Origin: Microbacterium neungamense
Lineage (GTDB): Bacteria; Actinomycetota; Actinomycetes; Actinomycetales; Microbacteriaceae
Assembly: GCF_024971095.1 (NCBI RefSeq)
Contig: NZ_CP069717.1
Coordinates: 2,356,001 to 2,420,000, forward strand
Length of the DNA: 64,000 nt
Direction of reading: 5' to 3'
A program made the translations under genes and the position numbers. Positions 52,362 through 61,716 of this stretch are shown here, one piece after another. Positions within the stretch are counted from its first letter, which is position 1. Every line of letters starts with the position of its first letter. The notes beneath the pieces are model-generated. The model worked only from the letters and a program-made list of their open reading frames with translations, ran no database searches and was not told where the DNA came from.

Positions 52362-52379
52362 TCTATTCCAATGAATAGA
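52362..52379. promoter_or_regulatory. AT-rich palindrome, probable repressor operator
   Basis: TCTATTC-CAAT-GAATAGA has perfect 7-base arms in otherwise very GC-rich DNA. It lies 60 bases upstream of the FMN-reductase start, in the 159-base gap to the divergent ABC-2 operon. MarR, TetR or HxlR-type regulators bind sites of this kind. No matching regulator gene is nearby. Confidence 0.6.
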
Positions 52380-52461
52380 GTTACTCCGTCCGAGGACGGA
52401 TGCCGCGGGATCCGCCCGCCGGGGGATGCCCTCGGCACAGCCGCTTCCTAGCGTGGATGTC

Positions 52462-53370
52462 ATGCAATCGACGAACTGGCCACCGACGCTGCAGCTGCAG
52501 GGCGTGACGAAGAGCTACGGCTCGCGCCGTGTGCTCCACGATGTCTCGTTCCCGGTCGCCGCGGGCCGGCTCACCGGCTTCGTCGGCGGCAACGGCGCCG
52601 GCAAGACCACCACCATGCGGATCATCCTCGGCGTGCTCGCCGCGGATGGCGGCGCGGTCACCCTCGGCGGCATGCCGGTGACCACGGCCGACCGCCGCCG
52701 CTTCGGGTACATGCCCGAGGAGCGCGGCCTGTACCCGAAGATGAAGGTGCTCGAGCAGGTGGTCTACCTGGCCCGGCTACACGGCTTCGGCAGGGCCGAG
52801 GCGACACAGCGCGCCGAGCGGCTGCTCACCGACCTCGGGCTCGGCGAACGGCTGGAGGACCGCATCGAGTCGCTGTCCCTGGGCAACCAGCAGCGCGCGC
52901 AGATCGCGGCCGCGCTCGTGCACGATCCCGAGGTTCTCATCCTCGACGAGCCGTTCTCGGGCCTCGACCCGCTCGCCGTGGACGTGGTGGCGGGCGTGCT
53001 GCAGGCTCGCGCCGCCGACGGTGCCGCCATCCTGTTCTCCTCGCACCAGCTCGACGTCGTGGAGCGGCTGTGCGACGACCTCGTCATCATCGCCGGCGGC
53101 GCGATCCGGGCGGCGGGCTCCCGCGACGCGCTGCGCGCCCAGCACTCCACGCGCCGCTTCGCACTGGCGACGACGACGGATGCCGGGTGGCTGCGCTCCG
53201 CGCCGGGGATCGAGGTCGTGGATTTCGAGGGCGGCGACGCCGTGTTCGACGCCGAGGACGACGAGGCGGCGCAGCGCGTGCTGCGCACCGCTCTGGAGCG
53301 CGGCGACGTGCTGTCGTTCGCGCCGCAGCATCCGTCCCTCGCGCAGATCTTCAAGGAGGTCATCCGATGA
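52462..53370 (+). CDS. ABC-2 exporter ATPase (NatA-like)
   Basis: 302 residues: Walker A VGGNGAGKTTT (about 38-48), MPEERGLYPKMKV (Q-loop region, typical of NatA-type proteins), signature LSLGNQQR, Walker B VLILDEPFSGLDP and a C-terminal extension ending FKEVIR. TAGCGT 7 bases before the ATG gives a leaderless start. It overlaps the permease by 4 bases. The substrate may be sodium or an envelope compound; unknown. Confidence 0.92.
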   Translation: MQSTNWPPTLQLQGVTKSYGSRRVLHDVSFPVAAGRLTGFVGGNGAGKTTTMRIILGVLAADGGAVTLGGMPVTTADRRRFGYMPEERGLYPKMKVLEQVVYLARLHGFGRAEATQRAERLLTDLGLGERLEDRIESLSLGNQQRAQIAAALVHDPEVLILDEPFSGLDPLAVDVVAGVLQARAADGAAILFSSHQLDVVERLCDDLVIIAGGAIRAAGSRDALRAQHSTRRFALATTTDAGWLRSAPGIEVVDFEGGDAVFDAEDDEAAQRVLRTALERGDVLSFAPQHPSLAQIFKEVIR

Positions 53371-54449
53371 ACCCCGCATCGACCGGCACCGCGATCTGGC
53401 TCGTCGCGGAGCGGGAGATCACGGCCAAGCTGCGCAGCAAGGCGTTCCTGATCTCCACCGGCATCCTGCTGCTGATCGCGCTCGCCGGCATCCTGATCCC
53501 CGGATTCGTGAACCGTGACGCGTCCGGCACGCCGGTCGCGGTGACCGCGGAGACGGCGGATGCCGTGCGCGGCGTCGACGGGATCGACCCGACCGAGGTG
53601 ACCGACCGGACCGCCGCCGAGCGGCTCGTCCGCGACGGCGAGGTGGACGCCGCCCTGGTGCCGTCGAACGACCCCGTCTTCGGATACACCGTCGTCGCGA
53701 TGGACGAGGCGCCGAACTCGCTGCTGATGATGCTCGCCAAGTCGCCGCCGGTGGAGCTGCTGGATCCCGACGCGACGAACCCGTACCTGCGGGGGATCAT
53801 CGCGATCGGCTTCGGCATCGTCTTCCTGGTGGCCGCGTCGACCTTCGGCGGCACGATCGCGCAGAGCGTGGTGGAGGAGAAGCAGACCCGCGTGGTGGAG
53901 CTGCTCATCTCGGCGATCCCGACTCGCGCGCTGCTGGCCGGCAAGGTGCTCGGCAACACGGTGCTGGCGATGGCGCAGATCCTGGCGCTCGCGGCCGTCG
54001 CCGTCGTCGGGCTCATCATCACCGGCCAGAACGAGCTGCTCGCCGGTATCGGCGGGCCGATCGTGTGGTTCGCGGTGTTCTTCCTGTTCGGGTTCGTGCT
54101 GCTGGCGTCGCTGTTCGCGGCGACCGCGGCGATGGTGTCGCGGCAGGAGGACATCGGGGCGACAACCACGCCGATCACGATGCTGGTGATGGCGCCCTAC
54201 GTGCTGGTGATCGTCTTCAACGACAACCCGCTGGTGCTCAAGATCATGTCGTACGTGCCGTTCTCGGCGCCGGTGGGGATGCCGATGCGCCTGTTCGTCG
54301 GCGAGGCGCAGTGGTGGGAGCCGCTGCTGTCGCTGGTGATCCTGCTGGCCTCGTGCGCCGCCGCGATCGCCGTCGGCGCGAAGATCTACGAGAACTCGCT
54401 GCTGCGGATGGGCGCGAGGGTGAAGCTGACCGAGGCGCTGCGCGGCTGA
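53367..54449 (+). CDS. ABC-2 exporter permease (NatB-like)
   Basis: 360 residues: a first membrane helix (about 29-45), a large outer domain of about 110 residues, then five helices. EEKQTRVVELLISAIPTRAL after helix 2 is the conserved cytoplasmic motif of NatB/ABC-2 permeases. ATGA overlap with the ATPase gene shows coupling. A GC-rich hairpin ends the operon. Confidence 0.9.
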   Translation: MNPASTGTAIWLVAEREITAKLRSKAFLISTGILLLIALAGILIPGFVNRDASGTPVAVTAETADAVRGVDGIDPTEVTDRTAAERLVRDGEVDAALVPSNDPVFGYTVVAMDEAPNSLLMMLAKSPPVELLDPDATNPYLRGIIAIGFGIVFLVAASTFGGTIAQSVVEEKQTRVVELLISAIPTRALLAGKVLGNTVLAMAQILALAAVAVVGLIITGQNELLAGIGGPIVWFAVFFLFGFVLLASLFAATAAMVSRQEDIGATTTPITMLVMAPYVLVIVFNDNPLVLKIMSYVPFSAPVGMPMRLFVGEAQWWEPLLSLVILLASCAAAIAVGAKIYENSLLRMGARVKLTEALRG

Positions 54450-54454
54450 CCGGT

Positions 54455-54502
54455 CGCCGCCCGCCGCCGTCCGCAGAAGGGGTGGGACGGCGGCGGGCGG
54501 CG
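54455..54502 (+). terminator. GC-rich terminator hairpin after the ABC-2 operon
   Basis: CGCCGCCCGCCGCCGTCC (54455-54472) pairs with GGACGGCGGCGGGCGGCG (54485-54502) over about 18 bases with a short loop. It lies 6 bases after the permease stop. Confidence 0.8.
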
Positions 54503-54534
54503 TGGCAGGATGTGTGCGCACCCATGGAGGAGAC

Positions 54535-54831
54535 ATGGCCGACGGAAGACTGCCCGCACACGCCACCAACACGCACCTCTACCGCGGCGCCCGGCTGCTG
54601 ACCTCGATCCCGGCGAGCGAGCTCGCCGCCGGTCCGCGGGAGCTCACGATCGTGTTCCACGACGGCGTCGAGATCCCCGCGGAACTGCTGCAGAACGAGC
54701 ACGGCGACCTCGCCCTCGAAGTCCCCTCGTACCGCACCGGGGCCGGCACCCGCGTCGCGATGACGCTGTGGCACGCGACCATCGACGACCTGCCCGACGG
54801 CTCGGCCATCGTCCTCGGCACGAAGGTGTGA
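54535..54831 (+). CDS. Small hypothetical protein (98 aa)
   Basis: I do not recognise the family. The protein is compact and probably beta-rich (TNTHLYRGARLLTSIPASEL, VFHDGVEIPAELLQ, VAMTLWHATIDDLPDGSAIV) with no signal, membrane segment or cysteine. GGAGGAG lies 3-4 bases before the ATG. It has its own possible promoter (CAGGAT near 54507) just after the terminator of the ABC-2 operon and is convergent with clpB. Confidence 0.6.
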   Translation: MADGRLPAHATNTHLYRGARLLTSIPASELAAGPRELTIVFHDGVEIPAELLQNEHGDLALEVPSYRTGAGTRVAMTLWHATIDDLPDGSAIVLGTKV

Positions 54832-54854
54832 GCGGATGCCGCGCGTGACCGGGA

Positions 54855-57074
54855 TCACTCCTCGTCGATCACGGCCTCGATCACCTCGTCATCGTCGTCG
54901 CCATCGGCCGGCGCAGCCGGCGCCTGCCCGGCGCTGGTGAGCACCAGCCCCGACCCATCGGCCGCGACGTCCACGCGGACGACATCGCCGTCGTGCACGC
55001 GGCCGGACAGCAGCGCCGTGGCGAGCCTGTTCTGCACCTCGGTCTGGATCAGCCGGCGCAGCGGCCGGGCGCCGAACACCGGATCGTAGCCGCGCTCGGC
55101 GAGCCAGGACCGGGCATCCGGGGTCACCGCGAGCGTGAGCCGGCGGTCGTGCAGCCGGCGCTGGAGCTGGTCGACGGCGAGCTCGACGATCTGCGCGAGG
55201 TCGTCCTCGCTCAGCGCCGAGAACATCACGATGTCGTCCAGGCGGTTGAGGAACTCGGGGCGGAACGCCTGCCGCACCAGCTCCATCACCGCGTCGCGCT
55301 TCTGCTCCCACGACAGCGACGGGTCGATCAGGATGGGCGAGCCGATGTTGCTGGTGAGGATGAGGATGACGTTCGAGAAGTCCACCGTGCGGCCCTGGCC
55401 ATCGGTGAGCCGCCCGTCGTCGAGCACCTGCAGCAGGATGTCGAACACCTCGGGGTGCGCCTTCTCGACCTCGTCGAGCAGCACCACGCTGTACGGGCGC
55501 CGCCGCACCGCCTCGGTGAGCTGACCGCCCTGCTCGTAGCCGATGTACCCGGGAGGGGCGCCGACGAGGCGGGAGACGGTGTGCTTCTCGCCGTACTCGG
55601 ACATGTCGATGCGCACCATGGCATGCTCGTCGTCGAAGAGGAACTCCGCGAGCGCCTTGGCGAGCTCGGTCTTGCCGACACCCGTGGGCCCGAGGAACAG
55701 GAACGAGCCGGTGGGCCTGCCCGGATCGCTGATGCCGGCCCGGGAGCGCCGCACGGCATCCGACACGGCCGTGACGGCCTCTTTCTGCCCGATGATGCGG
55801 CGACCGAGCTCGCGCTCGAGCTGCAGCAGCTTCTCGGACTCGCCCTGCAGCAGGCGCCCCACCGGGATGCCGGTCCACGCGGCGATCACGGCGGCGATGT
55901 CCTCGTCGGTGACCTGCTCGTTGACCATCCGCCCCTCGGAGGAGGCGTTCGCCTCGGCCTGCTCGGCCTCCGCGATCTCGCGCTCGAGACGCTTGATCGT
56001 CTCGTACTCGAGCTTGGACGCCCGGGTGTAGTCCGCCTGGCGCATGGCGAGGTCGCGCTGCGTGATCGCGTCGTCGAGCTGCTTCTTCAACTCGCCCACC
56101 CGGTTCAGACCCGACCGCTCGCGCGCCCAGCGCTCCTCGAGCTCGGCCAGCTCCTTCTCCATGCCGGTCAGCTGCTCCCGCAGCGCCGCGAGGCGCTCCT
56201 TCGACGCGTCGTCCTTCTCGCGCTTCAGCGCCAGCTCCTCGAGCCGCATCCGGTCGACCTGACGCTTGAGCTGGTCGATCTCCACCGGGGACGAGTCGAT
56301 CTCCATCTTCAGCCGCGACATCGCCTCGTCGATGAGGTCGATCGCCTTGTCCGGCAGCTGCCTGCTGGGGATGTACCGGTTGGAGAGGGCTGCGGCGGCC
56401 ACCAGCGCGCTGTCCGAGATGGTGACGCCGTGGTGGGCCTCGTACCGGCCCTTGAGTCCGCGCAGGATCGCGACGGTGTCCTCGACGCTCGGCTCGCCGA
56501 CGTACACCTGCTGGAAGCGGCGCTCGAGCGCGGCGTCCTTCTCGATGAACTCGCGGTACTCGTTGAGCGTGGTGGCGCCGATCATGCGCAGTTCGCCCCG
56601 GGCGAGCATGGGCTTGAGCATGTTGGAGGCCGCGACCGAGCCCTCGCCGCCGCCCGCGCCCATCAGCACGTGCAGCTCGTCGATGAAGGTGATGATGCGA
56701 CCCTCGGACTCCGTGATCTCCTTGAGCACGCTCTTCAGCCGCTCCTCGAACTGGCCGCGGTACATCGCGCCGGCGACGAGGGCGGAGATGTCGAGGGCGA
56801 CGAGCTCCTTGTCCTTGAGGGATTCGGCGACGTCCCCGGCCACGATGCGCTGTGCCAGGCCCTCCACGACGGCGGTCTTGCCGACGCCGGGCTCGCCGAT
56901 GAGGACGGGGTTGTTCTTCGTGCGCCGGGTGAGCACCTGGCTCACGCGGCGGATCTCGCTGTCGCGTCCGATCACCGGGTCGAGCTTGCCCTGCCGGGCG
57001 CGGTCGGTCAGGTTGATGCCGAACTGCTCGAGGGGGCTCTGCTGTTCTTCCTGCTGCTGTGCGGGGATGGTCAT
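54855..57074 (-). CDS. clpB: ClpB disaggregase lacking the N-terminal domain
   Basis: Hsp100 AAA+ chaperone that pulls proteins out of aggregates with DnaK. 739 residues versus about 860: it begins with a 25-residue Gln/Glu-rich leader then ALEQFG-like [14 protein letters not shown], so the Clp_N domain is absent. Both ATPase rings are intact (Walker A GEPGVGKT at 60-67 and GPTGVGKT at about 461), with the coiled-coil middle domain between (about 260-390). There is no ClpP-binding loop. AGGAGGAG precedes the ATG, which overlaps the coaBC stop. Controlled by the HspR box just upstream. Confidence 0.95.
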   Translation of the reverse strand: MTIPAQQQEEQQSPLEQFGINLTDRARQGKLDPVIGRDSEIRRVSQVLTRRTKNNPVLIGEPGVGKTAVVEGLAQRIVAGDVAESLKDKELVALDISALVAGAMYRGQFEERLKSVLKEITESEGRIITFIDELHVLMGAGGGEGSVAASNMLKPMLARGELRMIGATTLNEYREFIEKDAALERRFQQVYVGEPSVEDTVAILRGLKGRYEAHHGVTISDSALVAAAALSNRYIPSRQLPDKAIDLIDEAMSRLKMEIDSSPVEIDQLKRQVDRMRLEELALKREKDDASKERLAALREQLTGMEKELAELEERWARERSGLNRVGELKKQLDDAITQRDLAMRQADYTRASKLEYETIKRLEREIAEAEQAEANASSEGRMVNEQVTDEDIAAVIAAWTGIPVGRLLQGESEKLLQLERELGRRIIGQKEAVTAVSDAVRRSRAGISDPGRPTGSFLFLGPTGVGKTELAKALAEFLFDDEHAMVRIDMSEYGEKHTVSRLVGAPPGYIGYEQGGQLTEAVRRRPYSVVLLDEVEKAHPEVFDILLQVLDDGRLTDGQGRTVDFSNVILILTSNIGSPILIDPSLSWEQKRDAVMELVRQAFRPEFLNRLDDIVMFSALSEDDLAQIVELAVDQLQRRLHDRRLTLAVTPDARSWLAERGYDPVFGARPLRRLIQTEVQNRLATALLSGRVHDGDVVRVDVAADGSGLVLTSAGQAPAAPADGDDDDEVIEAVIDEE

Positions 57075-58330
57075 TCTGCTCCTCCTGGGGATGCCTTCGC
57101 GGTCAAACTTGAGTTGTGTCGACTCAAGTTTACCGCGTCCCAGATCGCCGCCGCCACCTCCCTTTTCGTCCCGGCGGCGGATGCCACGACCTCTCCGCCG
57201 TCTCCGATGATCTCGACCGCATTGTCGGCCGCCTCGAACCCGCGCTCGGCGTCGACCAGGTTCACCGCGAGCAGGTCGACGCCCTTGCTCTCGCGCTTGC
57301 GTCGGGCGCGGGCGCGGCGCTCACCGGGATCCGTGAGCGTCTCCGCGGCGAAGGCGACGATCGTCTGCCCCTCCGGCATCCGTCCCTCGCGGCGCGCGGC
57401 CGCGAGCCCGGCGACGATGTCCTCGTTCTCGACGAGCTCGATCCGCTCCAGCCGCCCGTCCTCCTTCGTGAGCTTCTGGTCGGACGCGCGCGCGGGCCGG
57501 TAGTCGGCGACCGCAGCCGCCATCACGATCACGTCGCTGCGGGCGGCGGCGCTCTTCATCGCGTCGGCCATGCGCGCCGCGGTGCCCGCGTCGGTGATGC
57601 GGATGCCCGGCCGCCGCGCCTCCGCGAGCACGTCGGCCGCGATGTGGGCGGCGACGAGCTCGACCTCGGCGCCTCGGCTCGCCGCCTCGACGGCGAGCGC
57701 GACGCCCTGCCGGCCGCTGGAGCGGTTGCCGAGGAAGCGCACCGGGTCGATCGGCTCGCGCGTGCCGCCGGCCGACACCGCCACGCGCAGGCCGGCGAGG
57801 TCCTGCGGGGCGAGGGCGGAGAGCGCCTCGACGAGGATCTCCTCCGGCTCCAGCATCCGCCCCGGGCCGGAGTCGCCGCCGGTGAGTTCGCCGTCGGCCG
57901 GACCGGCGATCCGCACGCCGCGTTCCCGCAGCGTGGCGATGTTCGCCTGGGTGGCGGGGTGCCGCCACATCTCGGTGTGCATCGCCGGCGCGATGATCAC
58001 CGGCGCGGTGGTGGCCAGCAGCGTGGTGCCGAGGAGATCGTCGGCGAGCCCGGCGGCCATCGCCGCGATCGTGTTGGCGGTGGCCGGCGCCACGATGACG
58101 AGGTCGGCGGCCTGGCCGAGCGCGACGTGCCGCACCCGCGCGACGTCCTCGTGGACGCTGGTCGTGACCGTGTTCCGGCTGATGGACTCCCAGGTCGGCG
58201 CCCCGACGAAGCGGAGCGCGTCCTCGGTGGGGATGACCGTCACCTCGTGACCATTCTTGATGAGCAGGCGCACCAGGTGCACCGTCTTGTAGGCGGCGAT
58301 GCCACCGGTGACGCCGACGACGATGTTCAC
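57071..58330 (-). CDS. coaBC: CoaBC: phosphopantothenoylcysteine decarboxylase / phosphopantothenate-cysteine ligase
   Basis: Two steps of coenzyme A synthesis in one 419-residue protein. The CoaC half (1-180) has [20 protein letters not shown], the catalytic histidine region ([11 protein letters not shown]), [14 protein letters not shown] and PAMHTEMW. The CoaB half has [20 protein letters not shown] and a lysine-rich AVADYRPA...DQKLTKE region. The reading frame runs past the usual end through the HspR palindrome and stops 1 base inside the clpB start. CAGAAT 7 bases before the GTG gives a leaderless start. Confidence 0.94.
   Translation of the reverse strand: MNIVVGVTGGIAAYKTVHLVRLLIKNGHEVTVIPTEDALRFVGAPTWESISRNTVTTSVHEDVARVRHVALGQAADLVIVAPATANTIAAMAAGLADDLLGTTLLATTAPVIIAPAMHTEMWRHPATQANIATLRERGVRIAGPADGELTGGDSGPGRMLEPEEILVEALSALAPQDLAGLRVAVSAGGTREPIDPVRFLGNRSSGRQGVALAVEAASRGAEVELVAAHIAADVLAEARRPGIRITDAGTAARMADAMKSAAARSDVIVMAAAVADYRPARASDQKLTKEDGRLERIELVENEDIVAGLAAARREGRMPEGQTIVAFAAETLTDPGERRARARRKRESKGVDLLAVNLVDAERGFEAADNAVEIIGDGGEVVASAAGTKREVAAAIWDAVNLSRHNSSLTAKASPGGAE
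57105..57131. promoter_or_regulatory. HAIR element (HspR operator)
   Basis: CTTGAGT-N7-ACTCAAG (57108-57128) is an exact match to the HspR-associated inverted repeat, and the arms extend to 10 perfect bases (57105-57131). It lies 30-57 bases before the clpB ATG, so HspR should repress clpB until heat shock. It is read as sense codons of the coaBC 3' end. Confidence 0.95.
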
Positions 58331-58374
58331 GGTTCCGATTCTGCCCCACGCGGCGCGCGCCTAGACTCTCCCTC

Positions 58375-59067
58375 GTGTGCACGGTCGTGATCGATGTCTC
58401 CCGTCCCACGCGGCTGCTCGCCGTCCGCGACGAGGATCCGCAGCGGGAGTGGGACGACCTCGGCGTGTGGTGGCCGGAGCACCACCCCGGCGTGATCGGC
58501 ATCCGCGACCGGCGCGCCGGCGGCGCATGGCTGGCCGTCGACCCGGCATCCCGTCGCCTGGCGGTGCTGCTCAACCGCGCCGACGTGCTCGATCTGCCCG
58601 AGAGCGAGGTCCTCTCGCGGGGGAGCCTCGCCCTGGAGTCCGTCGCGGGGCGGTCACCGGAGCCGCCGCTGCGCACGCACGGCTTCAACCTGCTCGAGGT
58701 GTCCCCGGAGCGCTCCCGCGTGCTGTCCTGGGACGGGGTGCAGCTGAGCGAGACGCCGGTACCCGAGGGCGTGCACATGATCGCGCACGACGGGCTGGAC
58801 GACCCCACCACCGCGCGCATCGCGACCTGGCTGCCCCGGTTCCGCGCGGACCGCCCGGCCCCGGGCGACGCCGACTGGTCCTCGCGCTGGCTGGAGCTGC
58901 TCGCCGAGAGCGGCCGCCTCTCGCGGGACGACGACCGCGCCATCATCCGGGACAACCACGTGCACGGCTACCCCACGATGTCGCTGCTCTACTGCATCGC
59001 CGCGGTGGCGGATGCCGGGGCGCACGTGCACTCGCACGTGCTCGCACGGCCGGGCGAGTGGAGCTGA
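58375..59067 (+). CDS. NRDE-family (TANGO2-like) protein
   Basis: 230 residues starting MCTVVIDVSRPTRLLAVRDE: an N-terminal Cys2 and an RDE motif where most members have NRDE, the mark of the TANGO2/NRDE family, an Ntn-hydrolase-like fold without a settled function. A C-terminal NHVHGYPTMSLLY segment follows the family pattern. TAGACT 7 bases before the GTG makes it leaderless; it is divergent from coaBC with 44 bases between. Confidence 0.8.
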   Translation: MCTVVIDVSRPTRLLAVRDEDPQREWDDLGVWWPEHHPGVIGIRDRRAGGAWLAVDPASRRLAVLLNRADVLDLPESEVLSRGSLALESVAGRSPEPPLRTHGFNLLEVSPERSRVLSWDGVQLSETPVPEGVHMIAHDGLDDPTTARIATWLPRFRADRPAPGDADWSSRWLELLAESGRLSRDDDRAIIRDNHVHGYPTMSLLYCIAAVADAGAHVHSHVLARPGEWS

Positions 59068-59095
59068 CCCGGCACGCCGAACCGACGGAAGCCGC

Positions 59096-60079
59096 TCAGG
59101 CGGGCACGGCCTCCGGCAGCGCGTCCGGCATCGCGCACGAGAAGCGGGCGCGGTAGGCGGTCGGGGTGGTGCCGAGCACACGGGCGAAGTTCTGCCGCAG
59201 CACCGCGGCGGAGCCGAAGCCGCACTCCTCCGCGATGCGCTCCAGGCCCCAGTCGGTGCGCTCCAGCATCCGCTGCGCGTGGATGATCCGCTGGCGGGTG
59301 AGCCACGACGCCGGGGTCGCGCCGAACTCGGCCTTGAAGCGCCGGGCGAACGTGCGCGGGGACATGTGCGCGCGCTGCGCGAGCTCCTCGACCGACAGCT
59401 CGTCGCGGATGTTCTCCACGGCCCAGTCCGCGACCGCCGCGAGGGAGTCGCTCGGCGCGGCGGGCAGCGGCCGGTCGATGTACTGCGCCTGCCCGCCGTC
59501 GCGCTGCGGCGGCACGACCATGCGCCGCGCGATCCGGTTCGTGAGCTCGGAGCCGAGTTCGATCCGCAGCAGGTGCAGGCAGGCGTCGATTCCCGCGGCG
59601 GTGCCCGCGCTGGTGATGATGCGGCCATCCTGCACGAACAGGACGTCGGGGTCGATGTCGATCCGCGGGTACATCGCCGCCATCGTGTGCGCGTACATCC
59701 AGTGCGTGGTCGCCCGGCGGCCGTCGAGCACGCCGGCCGCGGCGAGCACGAACGACCCGCTGCAGACGCTGAGCACCCAGGCCCCGCGCTCGACGGCGGC
59801 ACGGGCCACGTCGATCAGCCGCGGGTCGATGCGCCCCCAGCTCTCCCGCGGCACCGGGCAGAAGACGACGAGGTCGGCCTCGTACGCGAAGCTCAGGTCG
59901 TGCTCGACGTTCACCGAGAAGCCGAGCTTCGAGCGCACCGGCCCGGGCTCGACGGCGACGACCCGGAAGTCGAAGTCGGGGACGCCATCCTCCTTGCGGT
60001 CCAGGCCGAAAGCCTCGCAGGCCACACCGAACTCGAAGGGGGCGAAGCCCTCGTCGATCACGCAGGCGACGGTCTTCAT
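59096..60079 (-). CDS. GlxA-type transcriptional regulator (PfpI-like plus AraC domains)
   Basis: 327 residues: a class I amidotransferase/DJ-1-like domain (ACVIDEGFAPFEFGVACEAF; VLSVCSGSFVLAAAGVLDGR with the nucleophile-elbow cysteine) followed by an AraC DNA-binding domain (VEELAQRAHMSPRTFARRFK; ERIAEECGFGSAAVLRQNFA). Such regulators sense small molecules such as amines or nicotinate; the ligand here is unknown. GGGAGGAG lies 5 bases before the ATG. Divergent from the 53-residue membrane protein. Confidence 0.9.
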   Translation of the reverse strand: MKTVACVIDEGFAPFEFGVACEAFGLDRKEDGVPDFDFRVVAVEPGPVRSKLGFSVNVEHDLSFAYEADLVVFCPVPRESWGRIDPRLIDVARAAVERGAWVLSVCSGSFVLAAAGVLDGRRATTHWMYAHTMAAMYPRIDIDPDVLFVQDGRIITSAGTAAGIDACLHLLRIELGSELTNRIARRMVVPPQRDGGQAQYIDRPLPAAPSDSLAAVADWAVENIRDELSVEELAQRAHMSPRTFARRFKAEFGATPASWLTRQRIIHAQRMLERTDWGLERIAEECGFGSAAVLRQNFARVLGTTPTAYRARFSCAMPDALPEAVPA

Positions 60080-60154
60080 CGCACTCCTCCCGGCCGAGAC
60101 GACGTGACAGTTTTCCTACGAACACCGTCCGTTCTGCCACTCGTGACGGGTTCT

Positions 60155-60166
60155 CTACGATCGTAG
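60155..60166. promoter_or_regulatory. Perfect 12-base palindrome in the glxA-type/small-gene gap
   Basis: CTACGATCGTAG overlaps the -10 (TAGCGT 60164-60169) of the small plus-strand gene; a CCTACGA half-site also occurs near 60115. It may be an operator for the divergent AraC-type regulator. Confidence 0.4.
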
Positions 60167-60176
60167 CGTTTCTGCC

Positions 60177-60338
60177 ATGATCATCGCCATCCTTCTCGCA
60201 GCACTCGCCCTCTGGGGCGTCATCGCCACGATCATCGAGGTGCGCCGGGACGGCTACCGGCCCGTGCCGACCGATTGGTCGCGCGTCGCCGCGATCGACG
60301 CCGCGCAGCATCCCGAGCCCGGCGTCGGTTACCGCTGA
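60177..60338 (+). CDS. Small membrane protein (53 aa)
   Basis: ATG at 60177, 7 bases after TAGCGT, so leaderless. The protein is one membrane helix (MIIAILLAALALWGVIATII) followed by a polar tail with EVRRDGYRPVPTDWSRVA and a GVGYR end. Proteins of this size and pattern recur in Microbacteriaceae; no function known. Divergent from the GlxA-type regulator. Confidence 0.65.
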   Translation: MIIAILLAALALWGVIATIIEVRRDGYRPVPTDWSRVAAIDAAQHPEPGVGYR

Positions 60339-60378
60339 ACCCGAATGCCGGCGGGCCGGCCGTCACTCCGGCAGCGGC

Positions 60379-61596
60379 TCACTCCGGCAGCGGCTCGCCC
60401 CGGTACAGCGCCTCGAAGGTGTCCAGGGTGCGGTTGATGTCGTGCACCGCAACGCCGTCGAGGGACGCGCGCTGCATCCGCTCGTACTCCTCGGGCGCGG
60501 CGGTCAGCACGCGCGTGAGCTTCTCGGCGAGGTCGTCGATGTTCCCCGGCTCGAAGAGGTAGCCGTTCTCGCCGTCGTGCACCAGGTGCGGAAGGGCGAC
60601 GGCATCCGCCCCCACGACCGGCAGCGCCGAGGCCATCGCCTCCATCGTCGCGATCGACTGCAGCTCGGCGATCGACGCGATCGCGAAGACGGATGCCCGG
60701 GAGTACAGGTCGCGCAGCTCCTCGTCGGACACCTGCCCGTGGAAGGTGACCCGTCCGTCCAGGCCCAGCTCGTGGGCGAGGTGCTCGAGGCTCTTGCGCT
60801 GGTCGCCGCCGCCGACGACGTCGAAGTGCACGTCCAGCGCGGGGTCCAGTTTGGTGAGGGCGCGCAGGATGACGTCGACCTGCTTCTCGGCGGTGAGCCG
60901 CCCGACGAAGATGACCCGGTTGCGCTCGCGCGGACCGATGACCGGCCGGTAGTTGGACCGGTCGATGCCGCAGCTGATCGGCACGACGCCCTCGATGTCG
61001 ATCGTGCGCTCCAGGAAGTCGGCGGCCTTGCGCGTCGGGGTGGTGACGGCGCGGGCCATGTCGAAGGTGCGCTTCGCGTCTGCCCAGGCCAGCTTCAGCA
61101 CGATGTCGTCGATGAACTTCGGCATCGTGGTGTGGTCGAGGATGTTCTCGGCCATCACGTGGTTCGTCGCGATCACCGGGATGCCGCGCTCGCGCGCGAT
61201 GCGCATCAGACCGCGGCCGATGATGATGTGCGACTGGATGTGCACGACGTCCGGCTGGACCCGGTCGAGCACCTTCCGGGCGTAGTGCTTCGAGCGCCAC
61301 GGCCAGACGAAGCGCAGCCAGTCGTGCGGCAGCCAGCGCACCGCGGGGAGGCGGTGCAGGGTCATCGGCTCGCCCTCGATGATCTCGGTGTGCGGCGCCG
61401 AGCGGCGGTAGGCGGAGTTCGGGGCGACGACGTGGACGCGGTGGCCGCGCTGCACCAGCCCGGCCGCGAGGCGCTCCGCGAAGCGCGCCGCGCCGTTGAT
61501 GTCGGGGGCGAAGGTGTCGCATCCGATCAGGATGGTCAGGGGGCGATCAGAGGTCGACGGATCCGTCGGTTCGCGATGATCGTCGGAGGTTGTCAC
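60379..61596 (-). CDS. Glycosyltransferase family 4
   Basis: 405-residue GT-B enzyme: ILIGCDTFAPDINGAARFAE (Gly-rich acceptor loop), VHVVAPNSAYRR, HIQSHIIIGRGLMRIARERG, then the donor half with VIFVGRLTAEKQVDVILRAL and an IAELQSIATMEAMASALPVV segment containing the E-x7-E pair. It resembles MgtA/PimB-like mannosyltransferases of actinobacterial glycolipids, but the substrate is not certain. GTG at 61596 lies 7 bases after TAGGCA (61604-61609). A direct duplication of CTCCGGCAGCGG follows the stop (60365-60391). Confidence 0.87.
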   Translation of the reverse strand: MTTSDDHREPTDPSTSDRPLTILIGCDTFAPDINGAARFAERLAAGLVQRGHRVHVVAPNSAYRRSAPHTEIIEGEPMTLHRLPAVRWLPHDWLRFVWPWRSKHYARKVLDRVQPDVVHIQSHIIIGRGLMRIARERGIPVIATNHVMAENILDHTTMPKFIDDIVLKLAWADAKRTFDMARAVTTPTRKAADFLERTIDIEGVVPISCGIDRSNYRPVIGPRERNRVIFVGRLTAEKQVDVILRALTKLDPALDVHFDVVGGGDQRKSLEHLAHELGLDGRVTFHGQVSDEELRDLYSRASVFAIASIAELQSIATMEAMASALPVVGADAVALPHLVHDGENGYLFEPGNIDDLAEKLTRVLTAAPEEYERMQRASLDGVAVHDINRTLDTFEALYRGEPLPE

Positions 61597-61716
61597 GGAG
61601 GGCTGCCTATCTGTAGCTCTCGAGTTCGGTTGCCACGGTGGGGCGCAGGCCACTCTACCCGAGGGGACTGCGGCGGCCCGGAGGCCGTGCCGAGGTGCAT
61701 CCCGTACCGTGGGGTC

